Positions 42,605-55,718 are shown, numbered from the stretch's first letter. The stretch: 64,000 nucleotides of DNA from Psychrobacillus lasiicapitis (GCF_006861795.1 NZ_VDGH01000003.1:367389-431388), one strand, 5' to 3'. The notes: generated from the letters alone by a model not told the origin. Made by a program: numbers and translations.

Positions 42605-42868
42605 ATGACTGAGCGTAATCAACGCAAAGTATACACAGGCCGTGTTGTTTCAGATAAAATGGATAAAACAATTACTGTTTTAGTTGAAACTCATAAAAAG
42701 CATAAGTTATACGGTAAACGTGTTAAATATTCGAAGAAATTTAAAACTCATGATGAGCAAAACGAAGCACAAATCGGTGATATCGTGCGTATCATGGAAA
42801 CTCGTCCGTTATCAGCTACAAAACGTTTCCGCCTAGTGGAAATTGTAGAAAAAGCGGTTATTATCTAA
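42605..42868 (+). CDS. rpsQ: 30S ribosomal protein S17
   Basis: The 87-residue OB-fold protein has [17 protein letters not shown] and [14 protein letters not shown] segments. It binds 16S h11 early in assembly. RBS AAAGGAGGT. Confidence 0.98.
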   Translation: MTERNQRKVYTGRVVSDKMDKTITVLVETHKKHKLYGKRVKYSKKFKTHDEQNEAQIGDIVRIMETRPLSATKRFRLVEIVEKAVII

Positions 42869-42912
42869 TAATAAATTTCGGAACTAATTCATTCCGAAGG
42901 GAGGTTACCTAA

Positions 42913-43281
42913 GTGATCCAACAAGAAACTCGTATGAAAGTTGCTGACAACTCAGGTGCACGTGAAGTTTTAACAATTAAAGTACTTGGTGGTACTGGTC
43001 GTAAAACTGCTAATATCGGCGATATCGTCGTATGTACAGTTAAGAAAGCAACACCAGGTGGCGTTGTCAAGAAAGGTGACGTCGTTAAAGCTGTAATCGT
43101 TCGCACTAAAAGCGGCGTACGCCGTAAAGACGGTACTTATATCAAATTTGATGAAAACGCATGTGTTATTATCAAAGATGATAAAGGGCCGCGTGGAACT
43201 CGTATTTTCGGACCTGTTGCGCGTGAACTACGTGACAGCAACTTCATGAAAATCGTATCTTTAGCTCCAGAAGTTCTTTAA
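42913..43281 (+). CDS. rplN: 50S ribosomal protein L14
   Basis: The 122-residue protein ([19 protein letters not shown]) forms inter-subunit bridges and is the target of the silencing factor RsfS. GTG start after GGGAGGT. Confidence 0.98.
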   Translation: MIQQETRMKVADNSGAREVLTIKVLGGTGRKTANIGDIVVCTVKKATPGGVVKKGDVVKAVIVRTKSGVRRKDGTYIKFDENACVIIKDDKGPRGTRIFGPVARELRDSNFMKIVSLAPEVL

Positions 43282-43317
43282 TTTACATGAAAGTGCCAAT
43301 CAAGGAGGTGCGACAGA

Positions 43318-43626
43318 ATGCATGTTAAAAAAGGCGACAAAGTAATGGTAATCTCAGGTAAAGACAAAGGAAAAACAGGTGTTATCCTTGCAGCTTTCCC
43401 TAAGAAAGACCGTGTGTTAGTTGAAGGTGTAAACATCATCAAAAAACATATGAAGCCAAATCAAGTTAATCCGCAAGGTGGAATTGTAAGCCAAGAGGCA
43501 GCAATTCACGTATCGAATGTTATGTTAATCGACCCTAAAACTGGCGAGCCGACTCGCGTAGGTTATAAAGTAGAAGATGGCAAAAAAGTTCGTGTTGCGA
43601 AAAAATCCGGTGAAATTATTAAATAA
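43318..43626 (+). CDS. rplX: 50S ribosomal protein L24
   Basis: The 102-residue protein has a KOW motif ([20 protein letters not shown]), binds the 5' end of 23S rRNA and is an assembly initiator. RBS AAGGAGGTG. Confidence 0.98.
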   Translation: MHVKKGDKVMVISGKDKGKTGVILAAFPKKDRVLVEGVNIIKKHMKPNQVNPQGGIVSQEAAIHVSNVMLIDPKTGEPTRVGYKVEDGKKVRVAKKSGEIIK

Positions 43627-43649
43627 GTAAAGAGAAGGGAGGTACACAC

Positions 43650-44189
43650 ATGAACCGCCTAAAAGAAAAGTATCTTAAGGAAGTTTCTCCTGCTCTAATG
43701 AGCAAGTTTGAATATAAATCAGTAATGCAAGTACCTAAAGTTGATAAAATCGTTATCAACATGGGTGTGGGCGATGCTGTATCTAATACAAAAGCACTTG
43801 ATGCTGCTGTTGAAGAATTACAAATTATCTCAGGTCAAAAACCTGTAGTTACGAAAGCTAAAAAATCGATCGCTGGTTTCCGTCTTCGTGAAGGAATGCC
43901 AATCGGAGCAAAAGTTACACTACGTGGAGAGCGTATGTATGACTTCTTGGATAAATTGATCGCTATCTCTCTTCCACGTGTACGTGACTTCCGTGGTGTT
44001 TCTAAAAAAGCATTTGATGGTCGCGGTAACTACACTCTTGGAGTGAAAGAGCAATTAATCTTCCCTGAAATCGATTATGATAAAGTTTCGAAAGTACGCG
44101 GTATGGACATCGTAATTGTAACAACTGCGAACTCTGACGAAGAAGCTCGTGAGTTATTAACACAGTTCGGTATGCCATTCCAAAAGTAA
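43650..44189 (+). CDS. rplE: 50S ribosomal protein L5
   Basis: The 179-residue protein carries 5S rRNA with L18. The segment [18 protein letters not shown] and the [10 protein letters not shown] loop are complete. RBS GGGAGGT. Confidence 0.98.
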   Translation: MNRLKEKYLKEVSPALMSKFEYKSVMQVPKVDKIVINMGVGDAVSNTKALDAAVEELQIISGQKPVVTKAKKSIAGFRLREGMPIGAKVTLRGERMYDFLDKLIAISLPRVRDFRGVSKKAFDGRGNYTLGVKEQLIFPEIDYDKVSKVRGMDIVIVTTANSDEEARELLTQFGMPFQK

Positions 44190-44393
<204 letters not shown>

Positions 44394-44423
44394 ACCCCTA
44401 TAAATGGGAAGGAGGTAAATGTA

Positions 44424-44822
44424 ATGACAATGTCAGATCCAATTGCAGATATGCTTACACGCATTCGTAATGCTAACATGGTTCGTCACGAGAAATTGGA
44501 AGTTCCTGCTTCAAACATGAAAAAGGAAATCGCTGAAATCCTAAAGCGCGAAGGTTTCGTACGTGATGTAGAATTAGTAGAAGATAGCAAACAAGGTATC
44601 ATCCGTATCTTCTTAAAATATGGTCAAAACGACGAGCGCGTTATTACTGGTTTGAAACGTATTTCAAAACCTGGTCTACGCGTTTACGCAAAAACAAACG
44701 AAGTGCCTAAAGTACTTAACGGTTTAGGAATTGCTTTAGTTTCTACTTCAAATGGTTTATTAACAGATAAAGAAGCTCGCGCTAAACAAGTTGGCGGAGA
44801 AATCGTAGCTTACGTTTGGTAA
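44424..44822 (+). CDS. rpsH: 30S ribosomal protein S8
   Basis: The 132-residue protein binds 16S h21; in E. coli it also represses the spc operon. The C-terminal [19 protein letters not shown] is typical. The first ATG (44424) follows AAGGAGGT; ATG 44430 (MSDPIADML) is an alternative three-domain-equivalent start two codons on. Confidence 0.97.
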   Translation: MTMSDPIADMLTRIRNANMVRHEKLEVPASNMKKEIAEILKREGFVRDVELVEDSKQGIIRIFLKYGQNDERVITGLKRISKPGLRVYAKTNEVPKVLNGLGIALVSTSNGLLTDKEARAKQVGGEIVAYVW

Positions 44823-44852
44823 TAATCAACAAACGAATGGAGGTGCAACAAA

Positions 44853-45392
44853 ATGTCTCGAGTAGGTAAAAAACCAATAGAGGTTCCTGCAGATGTTACT
44901 GTTACAGTTAACGCTGATAACACAGTAGTAGTAAAAGGACCAAAAGGTGAATTAACAAATTCTTTTAACCAAGATATTAAAATTGAGCAAGAAGGTAATG
45001 TAATTACTTTAGTACGTCCTTCAGAGTCTAAAGAACACCGTACAATCCACGGTACAACACGTGCTTTATTAGCAAATATGGTCACTGGTGTATCACAAGG
45101 ATTCGAACGTGGTCTTGAATTAGTTGGGGTTGGTTATCGTGCGCAACTACAAGGAACTAAACTTGTACTTAACGTAGGATACTCTCACCCAGTAGAATTC
45201 ACTCCTGAAGACGGAGTAGTAGTTGAAGTTCCTTCTAATACAAAAGTTATCGTTCGCGGTATTAACAAAGAACGCGTTGGTGCATTAGCATCTAACATCC
45301 GTGCTGTTCGTCCACCAGAGCCTTACAAAGGTAAAGGTATTCGTTATGAAGGCGAAGTTGTACGCCGCAAAGAAGGTAAAACAGGTAAATAA
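44853..45392 (+). CDS. rplF: 50S ribosomal protein L6
   Basis: The 179-residue protein has two related alpha/beta domains; the second ends [16 protein letters not shown], the site near the sarcin-ricin loop. RBS ATGGAGGTG. Confidence 0.98.
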   Translation: MSRVGKKPIEVPADVTVTVNADNTVVVKGPKGELTNSFNQDIKIEQEGNVITLVRPSESKEHRTIHGTTRALLANMVTGVSQGFERGLELVGVGYRAQLQGTKLVLNVGYSHPVEFTPEDGVVVEVPSNTKVIVRGINKERVGALASNIRAVRPPEPYKGKGIRYEGEVVRRKEGKTGK

Positions 45393-45422
45393 TGCATTTC
45401 GCATTAGAAAGGAGTGACCACT

Positions 45423-45782
45423 GTGATTACGAAACAAGACAAAAATCAAGTTCGTAAGAAACGTCATGCACGTGTTCGTACAAAAATCACGGGTACTACT
45501 GAACGTCCTCGTTTAAATGTATTCCGTTCTAACAAACATATCTACGCACAATTGATCGATGATTCACAAGGTGTAACAATCGTGAGTGCGTCTACTATGG
45601 ATAAAGACTTTAATGGTACAGCTGGAAATGTTGAAGCTGCTACATTAATCGGTGAAACAATCGCAAAACGCGCTGTTGAAAAGAACATTAAATCTGTTGT
45701 ATTCGACCGTGGCGGTTACTTATATCATGGACGTGTTAAAGCTTTGGCTGAAGCTGCACGTGAAAACGGCTTAGAATTTTAA
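45423..45782 (+). CDS. rplR: 50S ribosomal protein L18
   Basis: The 119-residue 5S rRNA-binding protein has [20 protein letters not shown] and the C-terminal [23 protein letters not shown] 45423 (MITKQDKNQ) is six bases after AAGGAGTG and matches the family; the in-frame GTG at 45414 lies within the ribosome site. Confidence 0.96.
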   Translation: MITKQDKNQVRKKRHARVRTKITGTTERPRLNVFRSNKHIYAQLIDDSQGVTIVSASTMDKDFNGTAGNVEAATLIGETIAKRAVEKNIKSVVFDRGGYLYHGRVKALAEAARENGLEF

Positions 45783-45803
45783 GAAGAAGGAGGGACATAT
45801 TTC

Positions 45804-46304
45804 ATGCGTGGTATTGACCCAAACAAACTTGAACTTGAAGAACGCGTAGTAACGATTAATCGTGTTGCTAAAGTTGTAAAAGGTGGACGTCGTTTCCGTT
45901 TTACTGCATTAGTAGTAGTTGGAGATAAAGACGGACATGTTGGATTTGGTACTGGTAAAGCTCAAGAGGTTCCAGATGCAATCCGTAAAGCAGTTGAAGA
46001 TGCAAAGAAAAACTTAGTCGAAGTACCAAGAGTTGGAGGAACTACTCCTCACCAAATTATTGGACGCTTCGGAGCTGGATCTGTTCTAGTTAAACCAGCT
46101 GCACCTGGTACAGGAGTTATCGCTGGTGGACCGGTTCGTGCTGTTCTAGAATTAGCAGGTATCACAGACATTCTTTCTAAATCACTTGGTTCTAACACAC
46201 CTATTAACATGGTTCGTGCTACAATCCAAGGTTTAACAGAACTAAAACGTGCTGAGGACGTTGCTAAATTACGTGGTAAATCAGTAGAAGAACTGTTAGG
46301 ATAA
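45804..46304 (+). CDS. rpsE: 30S ribosomal protein S5
   Basis: The 166-residue protein has the N-terminal dsRNA-binding-like domain, with the spectinomycin-relevant loop [13 protein letters not shown] in its normal form, and the C-terminal domain. It is a fidelity (ram) protein. RBS GAAGGAGGG. Confidence 0.98.
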   Translation: MRGIDPNKLELEERVVTINRVAKVVKGGRRFRFTALVVVGDKDGHVGFGTGKAQEVPDAIRKAVEDAKKNLVEVPRVGGTTPHQIIGRFGAGSVLVKPAAPGTGVIAGGPVRAVLELAGITDILSKSLGSNTPINMVRATIQGLTELKRAEDVAKLRGKSVEELLG

Positions 46305-46319
46305 GGGGGGAAATTGACA

Positions 46320-46502
46320 ATGGCAACTAAATTAGAAATCACCCTTACTAAAAGCTTGATTGGTACGAAACCAAATCAACGCAAAACAGCTGAAGCCCTT
46401 GGACTACGTAAATTACACCAAACTGTTGAGCATCAAGACAATGCTGCTATCCGTGGGATGGTTGGCAAAGTAGCTCACTTGGTAACACTTAAAGAAATTT
46501 AA
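46320..46502 (+). CDS. rpmD: 50S ribosomal protein L30
   Basis: The 60-residue protein has the family core [23 protein letters not shown] 46320 is nine bases after GGGGGG; the in-frame TTG at 46314 is only three bases away and is rejected. Confidence 0.95.
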   Translation: MATKLEITLTKSLIGTKPNQRKTAEALGLRKLHQTVEHQDNAAIRGMVGKVAHLVTLKEI

Positions 46503-46534
46503 GGTATATCTTAATAATAAGGAGGTGCCACCAA

Positions 46535-46974
46535 ATGAAACTTCATGAGTTAAAACCAGCAGAAGGATCTCGTTCTACGCGTAACCGTGTAGGTCGTGGT
46601 ACCGGTTCTGGTAATGGTAAAACTGCAGGTAAAGGTCATAAAGGTCAAAACGCTCGTTCAGGCGGAGGAGTTCGTCCTGGTTTTGAGGGCGGTCAGAACC
46701 CATTATTCCGTCGTTTACCAAAACGTGGATTTACGAACATTAATCGTAAAGAGTTTGCAATTGTGAACCTTGACACATTAAATCGTTTCGAAGAAGGCAC
46801 AGAAGTAACACCTGCTTTATTAATTGAAACAGGTGTTGTGAGCAGTGAAAAATCTGGTATTAAGATTCTAGGTAATGGAACTCTTGATAAGAAGTTAACA
46901 GTAAAAGCTCATAAATTCTCTGCTTCAGCTAAAGAAGCAATTGAGAATGCTGGCGGACAAACTGAGGTGGTTTA

Positions 46975-46975
<1 letters not shown>
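46535..46975 (+). CDS. rplO: 50S ribosomal protein L15
   Basis: The 146-residue protein has the Gly/Arg-rich extension ([20 protein letters not shown]) that threads into 23S rRNA. RBS AAGGAGGTG. Its stop shares a base with the secY ATG. Confidence 0.98.
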
Positions 46976-48986
<2,011 letters not shown>

Positions 48987-48994
48987 TAGCCCGG

Positions 48995-49310
48995 TGCCTG
49001 TCGCAGACGACTGAATACCCGGGCACTATGCATGAGAACGAAGACGTTTTTTTCGAGAGCTGCAAAAGCATATTGCGCCCGGTATACGAACTCAGATGAA
49101 TAGAAATGTATTTATAACGAGGACCCCCTAGTCCACGTGCATTTTGACTTCTGAAAGGGTATAATGGGTTTCGTGGAAGCATCTATGTAACGAACGGGTA
49201 CTATGGAACTCATCCAACACATTCGTGCGAACATGTTGACATGAGGGAGACGGGTTTCTACCAGTCAGTCTACTCCGTGGATTGCAAAAAGCGAAACCTT
49301 ACGAGTGTCT
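48995..49310 (+). pseudogene. map: Relic of map (methionine aminopeptidase)
   Basis: The 458-bp gap between adk and infA has no intact gene but keeps collinear pieces of MetAP. Bases 49054-49101 read RELQKHIAPGIRTQMN, matching MetAP ELKKHIKPGISTKEL. Bases 49154-49189 read KGYNGFRGSIYV, matching KGYNGFRGSICV. The spacing between the pieces is 85 bases, one more than the 84 expected from the B. subtilis protein, so a single-base shift explains the change of frame. An N-terminal piece (about 49009-49037, NTRALCMR) and weaker traces (NE, GIP-like, WIAK) lie in order on either side. Stops and frameshifts break every frame, and the C-terminal half is deleted. Position after adk is exactly where map sits in B. 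subtilis. Confidence 0.8.
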
Positions 49311-49444
49311 TTCGAACATCTCTCATGATTTCCAAACATATGCTTGAAACGAATAGTTTCGTTCCGTTAGAGGCTATACTAAAAGCAAATTACGTTTGAG
49401 TTTTGATGAGAACCTGATTTGTATATAGAAGGGAGACAGGGTTG

Positions 49445-49663
49445 ATGGCGAAAGATGATGTAATTGAAGTCGAAGGAACAGTTGTTGAGACTTTGCCAAA
49501 CGCGATGTTTAAGGTAGAATTAGAAAACGGTCATACGATACTTGCGCATGTATCGGGTAAAATTCGTATGCACTTTATCCGCATTTTACCTGGAGATAAA
49601 GTCACAATTGAACTTTCTCCTTACGATTTAACTCGCGGTCGTATCACGTACCGTTTTAAATAA
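49445..49663 (+). CDS. infA: Translation initiation factor IF-1
   Basis: The 72-residue S1/OB-fold protein ([20 protein letters not shown]) blocks the A site during initiation. ATG 49445 is eight bases after GGGAGA and gives the standard length; TTG 49442 directly precedes it. A TATACT (49375-49380) upstream could be a -10, but no good -35 is visible. Confidence 0.97.
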   Translation: MAKDDVIEVEGTVVETLPNAMFKVELENGHTILAHVSGKIRMHFIRILPGDKVTIELSPYDLTRGRITYRFK

Positions 49664-49700
49664 TCTTTTGCACTCCGGACTACTAAGGAGGTTGGGTTAG

Positions 49701-49814
<114 letters not shown>

Positions 49815-49837
49815 TTAGAAGGAGGTGCACGACACAT

Positions 49838-50203
49838 ATGGCACGTATTGCTGGTGTTGACATTCCACGCGATAAACGCGTTGTTATTGCATTAACATAC
49901 ATTTACGGAATTGGTAAAACTACTGCACAAAAAGTTTTAGTAGGAGCTGGTATTTCTGAATCGACACGAGTTCGTGATCTTACAGAAGACGAGTTAAACA
50001 AAATCCGTGAACAAATCGGTGTATACAAAGTAGAAGGTGACCTTCGTCGTGAAGTATCACTAAATATTAAACGTTTGATGGAAATCGGATCTTTCCGTGG
50101 TATCCGTCACCGTCGCGGCTTACCTGTACGCGGACAAAACACGAAGAACAATGCACGTACTCGTAAAGGTCCACGTAAAACAGTCGCTAACAAGAAAAAA
50201 TAA
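49838..50203 (+). CDS. rpsM: 30S ribosomal protein S13
   Basis: The 121-residue head protein ([20 protein letters not shown]) has a helix-two-turns-helix region and a basic tail that contacts P-site tRNA. RBS GAAGGAGGTG. Confidence 0.98.
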   Translation: MARIAGVDIPRDKRVVIALTYIYGIGKTTAQKVLVGAGISESTRVRDLTEDELNKIREQIGVYKVEGDLRREVSLNIKRLMEIGSFRGIRHRRGLPVRGQNTKNNARTRKGPRKTVANKKK

Positions 50204-50210
50204 TCGGTAA

Positions 50211-50618
<408 letters not shown>

Positions 50619-50754
50619 AAGGTGCTACTCAAATTGTTTGAGAACATCATTTATTGTACAGACTGAGGTTGTTCAAACAAGCAACCAGTTATACGATCGA
50701 ATTCATGATGGAAAGAACCTATACATTCGATGTTTTGAGGGAGGGTAAATTGGA

Positions 50755-51699
50755 ATGATCGAAATTGAAAAACCAAAGATTGAAAGTGTAGAAATCAGCG
50801 AAAATACCAAGTTTGGTAAATTTGTTGTAGAACCGCTAGAACGTGGCTATGGAAATACTTTGGGAAATTCTTTACGTCGTATCCTTCTGTCTTCTTTACC
50901 AGGAGCTGCAGTTACTTCTATTCAGATTGATGGCGTTTTACATGAGTTTTCAACTATTGAAGGCGTAGTGGAAGATGTTGCATCTATTATTATGAATGTG
51001 AAAAAGCTAGCTTTAAAAATCTACTCTGATGAAGAAAAAGTCATTGAGATTGATGTAAAAGGAGAGGGAACGATAACAGCTGCTGACATTACACATGACA
51101 GTGATGTTGAGATATTAAATCCAGAACTCTATATTGCAACAATCGGCAAAAATGGTCATTTCCGTATGCGTATGTACGCAGGTCGAGGCCGTGGCTACAC
51201 TCCTGCTGATCAAAACAAACGTGAGGATCTTCCTATCGGCGTAATCCCGATCGACTCTATTTATACTCCAGTTTCACGCGTTAATTTTCAAGTGGAGAAT
51301 ACCCGTGTTGGGCAATCGTCTAACTACGATAAACTAACTCTTGATGTGTGGACAGATGGCAGCACCGGTCCTAAAGAGGCGATTTCGCTTGGAGCAAAAA
51401 TCTTAACAGAGCACTTGAATATTTTCGTAGGGATGACAGACGAGGCACAAACTGCTGAAATCATGGTCGAAAAAGAAGAAGATCAAAAAGAGAAAGTATT
51501 AGAGATGACTATCGAAGAGCTTGATCTTTCTGTTCGTTCTTATAATTGTTTAAAACGCGCAGGTATTAATACAGTACTTGAGCTTGCAAACAAATCAGAA
51601 GATGACATGATGAAAGTAAGAAACCTAGGACGTAAATCCTTAGAAGAAGTAAGAGCGAAGTTAGATGAGCTTGGCTTAGGATTACGTAAAGAAGACTAA
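50755..51699 (+). CDS. rpoA: RNA polymerase alpha subunit
   Basis: The 314-residue subunit has the N-terminal dimerisation domain with [20 protein letters not shown] and a flexible linker (about 230-245). The C-terminal domain ([29 protein letters not shown]) binds UP elements, activators and Spx. RBS GAGGGAGGG. Confidence 0.98.
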   Translation: MIEIEKPKIESVEISENTKFGKFVVEPLERGYGNTLGNSLRRILLSSLPGAAVTSIQIDGVLHEFSTIEGVVEDVASIIMNVKKLALKIYSDEEKVIEIDVKGEGTITAADITHDSDVEILNPELYIATIGKNGHFRMRMYAGRGRGYTPADQNKREDLPIGVIPIDSIYTPVSRVNFQVENTRVGQSSNYDKLTLDVWTDGSTGPKEAISLGAKILTEHLNIFVGMTDEAQTAEIMVEKEEDQKEKVLEMTIEELDLSVRSYNCLKRAGINTVLELANKSEDDMMKVRNLGRKSLEEVRAKLDELGLGLRKED

Positions 51700-51752
51700 G
51701 CGATTTTTGATATAGCTAGATTTGAACTATTCACCAAAGGAGGGAAACATCC

Positions 51753-52133
51753 ATGGGTTACAGAAAACTTGGACGTACAAGTTCTCAACGTAAAGCGATG
51801 TTACGTGACTTAACAACAGACTTAATCATTAACGAGCGTATTCAAACTACTGAAGCACGCGCTAAGGAATTGCGTTCTGTCGTTGAAAAAATGATCACTT
51901 TAGGTAAACGCGGAGATTTGCATGCACGTCGTTTAGCTGCATCTTACATTCGTCGTGAAGTAGCAACTTCTACTGACGAAGAAGGCAATGAAACAAATGT
52001 ATTTGCATTACAAAAGTTGTTTGATGATGTAGCACCACGTTACGCAGATCGTCAAGGCGGTTATACTCGTATTATGAAAGTTGGACCTCGTCGCGGAGAC
52101 GGAGCACCAGTTGTAGTAATTGAGTTAGTTTAA
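51753..52133 (+). CDS. rplQ: 50S ribosomal protein L17
   Basis: The 126-residue protein ([20 protein letters not shown]) lies near the tunnel exit. It is the last gene of the alpha cluster, followed by a strong terminator. RBS AAAGGAGGG. Confidence 0.98.
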   Translation: MGYRKLGRTSSQRKAMLRDLTTDLIINERIQTTEARAKELRSVVEKMITLGKRGDLHARRLAASYIRREVATSTDEEGNETNVFALQKLFDDVAPRYADRQGGYTRIMKVGPRRGDGAPVVVIELV

Positions 52134-52153
52134 TTTAATTTATTCTACAAATT

Positions 52154-52195
52154 GAAGAGGGAAATTGGTGTATCCTACCACCCCTCTTCTTTTTT
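52154..52195 (+). terminator. Terminator of the ribosomal super-operon
   Basis: GAAGAGGG (52154-52161) pairs with CCCTCTTC (52182-52189), with further pairing inside the loop, followed by six T. Confidence 0.88.
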
Positions 52196-52277
52196 CAAAC
52201 AGATTTATACGACATTATAAAAGCAGAGTGTTACGATGAGCGGACTTAAACATTAAGTTGCGTCTCGTCTAGCTCTA

Positions 52278-52367
52278 CGCACCTCATTTTCGGATTGGTC
52301 TTGAGCAGCCAATCTTGAAATAAGTTATAGAAGAGCGCATTTCTCTAAATGAGGTGCGCGCTTTTTT
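52278..52367 (+). terminator. Nested hairpin element with terminal T-run upstream of ecfA1
   Basis: An outer 12-bp stem pairs CGCACCTCATTT (52278-52289) with AAATGAGGTGCG (52347-52358), followed by CGCTTTTTT. Inside the 57-base loop a second stem pairs GATTGG (52293-52298) with CCAATC (52309-52314). The 297-base gap between rplQ and ecfA1 therefore holds two terminator-like structures. The second could be an attenuator or leader of the ecf genes; I cannot assign a known riboswitch class and see no T-box sequence. Confidence 0.6.
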
Positions 52368-52430
52368 AATTTGTCGTAATATAGTGTAAAGCGTATTAGT
52401 TTAGCTGAGACGAGCTAGAGGAGGTAAAGG

Positions 52431-53279
52431 ATGAAACGAGAAATTATTTCTTTACAAGAAGTAACTTTTACATATGCAGAAGAAGATAAAAGCATGCGAC
52501 CTGCAGTAAATAATGTATCGTATACAGTTTACGAAGGAGAATGGGTTGCGATTGTCGGTCATAACGGGTCAGGAAAATCGACGCTTGCACGTTTAATGAA
52601 TGGTCTTCTATTTCCTCAGACGGGAAAAGTACGAGTTTTTGGAGAGCCGTTAGATGAACAAAGCTTATGGGATACCCGCTCACAAATGGGAATGGTTTTT
52701 CAAAATCCGGATAACCAGTTTGTAGGGGCAACCGTGCAAGATGATGTTGCGTTTGCTTTAGAAAATAACGGGGTCCCTTTTGAGGAAATGGTAGAACGAG
52801 TCAAACGGTCTTTACTAAAAGTGAAAATGAGCGATTTTATGAATAGTGAGCCGCATCATTTATCAGGTGGGCAAAAACAACGTGTTGCGATTGCGGGAGC
52901 AATTGCTTTACAGCCCAAAATATTATTGCTAGACGAGGCGACCTCTATGTTAGACCCACAAGGAAGAGATGAAGTCCTTTCAACCGTACAACAGCTTAGA
53001 GCAGAGACAGATTTGACCGTTATTTCTATTACACATGATTTGGAAGAAGCGTTACTTGCTGATCGGGTCATTATGATGAATCAAGGGAACAAATATGCAG
53101 AAGGAAAGCCCGAAGAGATCTTTCAGCGTGGACAGGAGTTAGTCGATTTAGGATTAGATCTTCCTTTTGCAATGAATGTTTCTAGATTATTAAAGAAACA
53201 AGGAGTTACACTAGTAGCAGAACATATGTCAGAAGAAGAATTGGTGAATGATTTATGGACATCACACTTCAACAAGTAA
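52431..53279 (+). CDS. ecfA1: ECF transporter ATPase EcfA1
   Basis: The 282-residue ATPase has Walker A GHNGSGKST, the Q-loop FQNPDNQFVG typical of ECF ATPases, the signature LSGGQKQR and Walker B ILLLDEATSMLDP. With EcfA2 and EcfT it powers vitamin and metal uptake by many exchangeable S-components. RBS AGAGGAGGT. It overlaps ecfA2 by 25 bp. Confidence 0.96.
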   Translation: MKREIISLQEVTFTYAEEDKSMRPAVNNVSYTVYEGEWVAIVGHNGSGKSTLARLMNGLLFPQTGKVRVFGEPLDEQSLWDTRSQMGMVFQNPDNQFVGATVQDDVAFALENNGVPFEEMVERVKRSLLKVKMSDFMNSEPHHLSGGQKQRVAIAGAIALQPKILLLDEATSMLDPQGRDEVLSTVQQLRAETDLTVISITHDLEEALLADRVIMMNQGNKYAEGKPEEIFQRGQELVDLGLDLPFAMNVSRLLKKQGVTLVAEHMSEEELVNDLWTSHFNK

Positions 53280-54124
53280 GTTACGCCTATGCGAAAAATA
53301 CACCATTTGAAAAAAGAGCTCTTTATGATGTAGATTTACATATTCCTTCTGGATCGTATCAAGCGATTATTGGCCATACTGGTTCAGGTAAGTCAACGGT
53401 TTTACAGCATTTAAATGCATTATTAAAACCGACGGAAGGTTCGATTAAAATTGGGGATGTAGAAGTAAAGGCAGAGAAGAAAAGCAAGCAGCTTAGAAAA
53501 GTGAGACAAAAAGTAGGGATAGTATTTCAATTTCCAGAGCATCAATTGTTTGATGAAACAGTGTTAAAAGATATTATGTTTGGTCCGATGAACTTTGGCG
53601 TGTCGGAAGAAGAAGCAAAACGCCGCGCAATAGATCTAGTAAAATTACTGGGTTTACCGGATGAAGTATTAGAAAAGTCACCCTTTGATTTATCAGGAGG
53701 ACAAATGAGACGTGTTGCCATTGCGGGAGTTCTTGCGATGAATCCAGAGGTGTTAGTACTAGATGAGCCAACAGCAGGTCTAGACCCACGAGGAAGAAAA
53801 GAAATAATGGATTTGTTTTATCACCTGCATAAAGAAAAAGGGTTAACCACGGTTCTTGTAACCCATAGTATGGAAGATGCCGCGAGATATGCGGATCGAA
53901 TTGCCATTATGCATGATGGTAAATGTGTATTGGCAGGAACACCGCAAGAAATTTTTTCGGATGAAGTTCGTTTGATGGATTATCGTTTGGAACTTCCTCA
54001 AAGTATAAAGTTTCAAAAAAAAGTAGAACAAATGATGGAAAAGAAGCTACCTGTACTTTGTTTAACGGAAGAAATGTTAGCAGAGGAACTTGCGCAGTTT
54101 TTGAAGAAGGAGCGTGAGTTGTAA
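53255..54124 (+). CDS. ecfA2: ECF transporter ATPase EcfA2
   Basis: The 289-residue ATPase has Walker A GHTGSGKST, Q-loop FQFPEHQLFDETV, signature LSGGQMRR (the ECF variant) and Walker B VLVLDEPTAGLDP. It forms a heterodimer with EcfA1. The ATG is inside the ecfA1 3' end, and the stop shares a base with the ecfT start. Confidence 0.96.
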   Translation: MDITLQQVSYAYAKNTPFEKRALYDVDLHIPSGSYQAIIGHTGSGKSTVLQHLNALLKPTEGSIKIGDVEVKAEKKSKQLRKVRQKVGIVFQFPEHQLFDETVLKDIMFGPMNFGVSEEEAKRRAIDLVKLLGLPDEVLEKSPFDLSGGQMRRVAIAGVLAMNPEVLVLDEPTAGLDPRGRKEIMDLFYHLHKEKGLTTVLVTHSMEDAARYADRIAIMHDGKCVLAGTPQEIFSDEVRLMDYRLELPQSIKFQKKVEQMMEKKLPVLCLTEEMLAEELAQFLKKEREL

Positions 54125-54921
54125 TGTTAGAGAAAATGATATTTGGTCGATTTATACCGGGAGATTCGTTTATTCATAGGTTAGATGCACGTGCAAAATT
54201 GATCTTTGTATTTTTATTTATTGCGGTTGTTTTTATCGCAAACAACTGGATTACTTATGCAATTTTAGTTTTGTTTACATTTTTGATCATCCGAATGTCT
54301 AGAATTAGGCTTTATTTTTTGGTCAACGGGTTGAAGCCAGTCGTTATTTTAATCATTTTTACATTCTTATTGCATTTGTTTTTTACACGAGAAGGTGCAA
54401 TTATATTTGAGTGGAAATTTTTAAGGATATATGAGGAAGGTTTACGTCAAGGGATATTCATTTCCATCCGCTTTTTTGTCCTTGTTATTTTGACATCTAT
54501 TTTAACGCTCACAACGACCCCTATTTCGATTACAGATGCATTGGAGACATTATTAAACCCATTAAAGAAATGGAAGCTTCCTGTACACGAATTAGCGCTT
54601 ATGATGTCCATTTCGTTAAGATTCATCCCAACTTTGATGGATGAAACGGATAAAATTATGAAGGCGCAAATGGCGAGAGGCTCGGATATGACAACTGGTA
54701 GTATGAAAGAAAGAATGAATGCGATAGTCCCGTTACTTATTCCTTTGTTTGTTAGTGCATTTAAAAGAGCCGAAGATTTGGCGACTGCTATGGAGGTGCG
54801 CGGCTATAAAGGTGGGGAAGGAAGAACAAGATATCGTAAACTAGAATGGGCAACAAAAGATACGGTAATCATCGTTATTCTCCTTATACTAGCGATCATT
54901 CTCGTTTATTTTAGATCGTAA
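54124..54921 (+). CDS. ecfT: ECF transporter transmembrane component EcfT
   Basis: The 265-residue protein has about five to six hydrophobic segments and the two Ala-Arg-Gly type coupling motifs (AQMARGSD and AMEVRGYKGG) that dock the ATPases. No S-component gene lies nearby, so this is the shared group II module. One-base overlap with ecfA2. Confidence 0.95.
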   Translation: MLEKMIFGRFIPGDSFIHRLDARAKLIFVFLFIAVVFIANNWITYAILVLFTFLIIRMSRIRLYFLVNGLKPVVILIIFTFLLHLFFTREGAIIFEWKFLRIYEEGLRQGIFISIRFFVLVILTSILTLTTTPISITDALETLLNPLKKWKLPVHELALMMSISLRFIPTLMDETDKIMKAQMARGSDMTTGSMKERMNAIVPLLIPLFVSAFKRAEDLATAMEVRGYKGGEGRTRYRKLEWATKDTVIIVILLILAIILVYFRS

Positions 54922-54936
54922 TCGGAGGTGTATGTC

Positions 54937-55686
54937 ATGCGGCTACGAGCAATTATTAGTTATGACGGAAGTGCGTTTTCAGGTTATCAGGTACAACCGG
55001 GAAAACGAACCGTCCAGTTGGAATTAGAAAGAGTACTACAGACAATGCACAAAGGGCCTATTGTAAAAGTGGTTGCTAGTGGAAGAACGGATGCCGGTGT
55101 ACATGCAACAGGACAAGTTATCCATTTCGATAGTGAGCTTACATTGCCTATGGATCGCTGGAGAACGGCTTTAAATGTACAATTACCAGGAGATATTCGG
55201 GTGTTGTCAGTGGAACAAGTGCAGAATGATTTTCATGCAAGATATAATGCAGTTGGTAAAACGTATCGTTATATTTGGTCATTGAATGAAGTGCATAGTC
55301 CATTTGAACGCAATTATAGCGTGCATGTAGACCGTTATAAGCCGAATATTGAGCGGATGAAAGAGGCGTCTAATCATTTGCTTGGAACCCATGATTTTTC
55401 AAGTTTCTGTGCATCTAACACGAGTGTAAAAGATTTTGTGAGAACAATCGATTCGATTCGTTTGGAAGTTGATAAAGAGATGAATCAGCTTCAAATGGAG
55501 ATTAGCGGAAATGGATTTTTATATAATATGGTTCGAATTATTGCAGGAACTTTATGGGAAATTGGAATCGGAAAAAAAAGTGTGGAGGACTTGCCGGCAA
55601 TCTTGCAATCATGCGATCGAAAAAATGCTGGTAAAACCGCACCAGCACACGGTTTATACCTAGAAAAAGTAGTGTATTCAGAATGA
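54937..55686 (+). CDS. truA: tRNA pseudouridine synthase TruA
   Basis: The 249-residue enzyme makes pseudouridine at positions 38-40 of tRNA. The catalytic Asp52 lies in SGRTDAGVHA, and KTYRYIWS is the second motif. ATG 54937 follows CGGAGGTG by six bases; the in-frame GTG at 54928 is part of that site. It follows ecfT as in B. subtilis. Confidence 0.95.
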   Translation: MRLRAIISYDGSAFSGYQVQPGKRTVQLELERVLQTMHKGPIVKVVASGRTDAGVHATGQVIHFDSELTLPMDRWRTALNVQLPGDIRVLSVEQVQNDFHARYNAVGKTYRYIWSLNEVHSPFERNYSVHVDRYKPNIERMKEASNHLLGTHDFSSFCASNTSVKDFVRTIDSIRLEVDKEMNQLQMEISGNGFLYNMVRIIAGTLWEIGIGKKSVEDLPAILQSCDRKNAGKTAPAHGLYLEKVVYSE

Positions 55687-55718
55687 AGCAACCTTTCCAG
55701 GTGTTTTTCATAAAATGC

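Noticed and set aside
52278..52367. T-box or known riboswitch upstream of ecfA1
   Set aside because: No AGNGTGG-type T-box sequence, specifier loop or recognised ligand-binding core is visible; kept only as an unassigned structured element.
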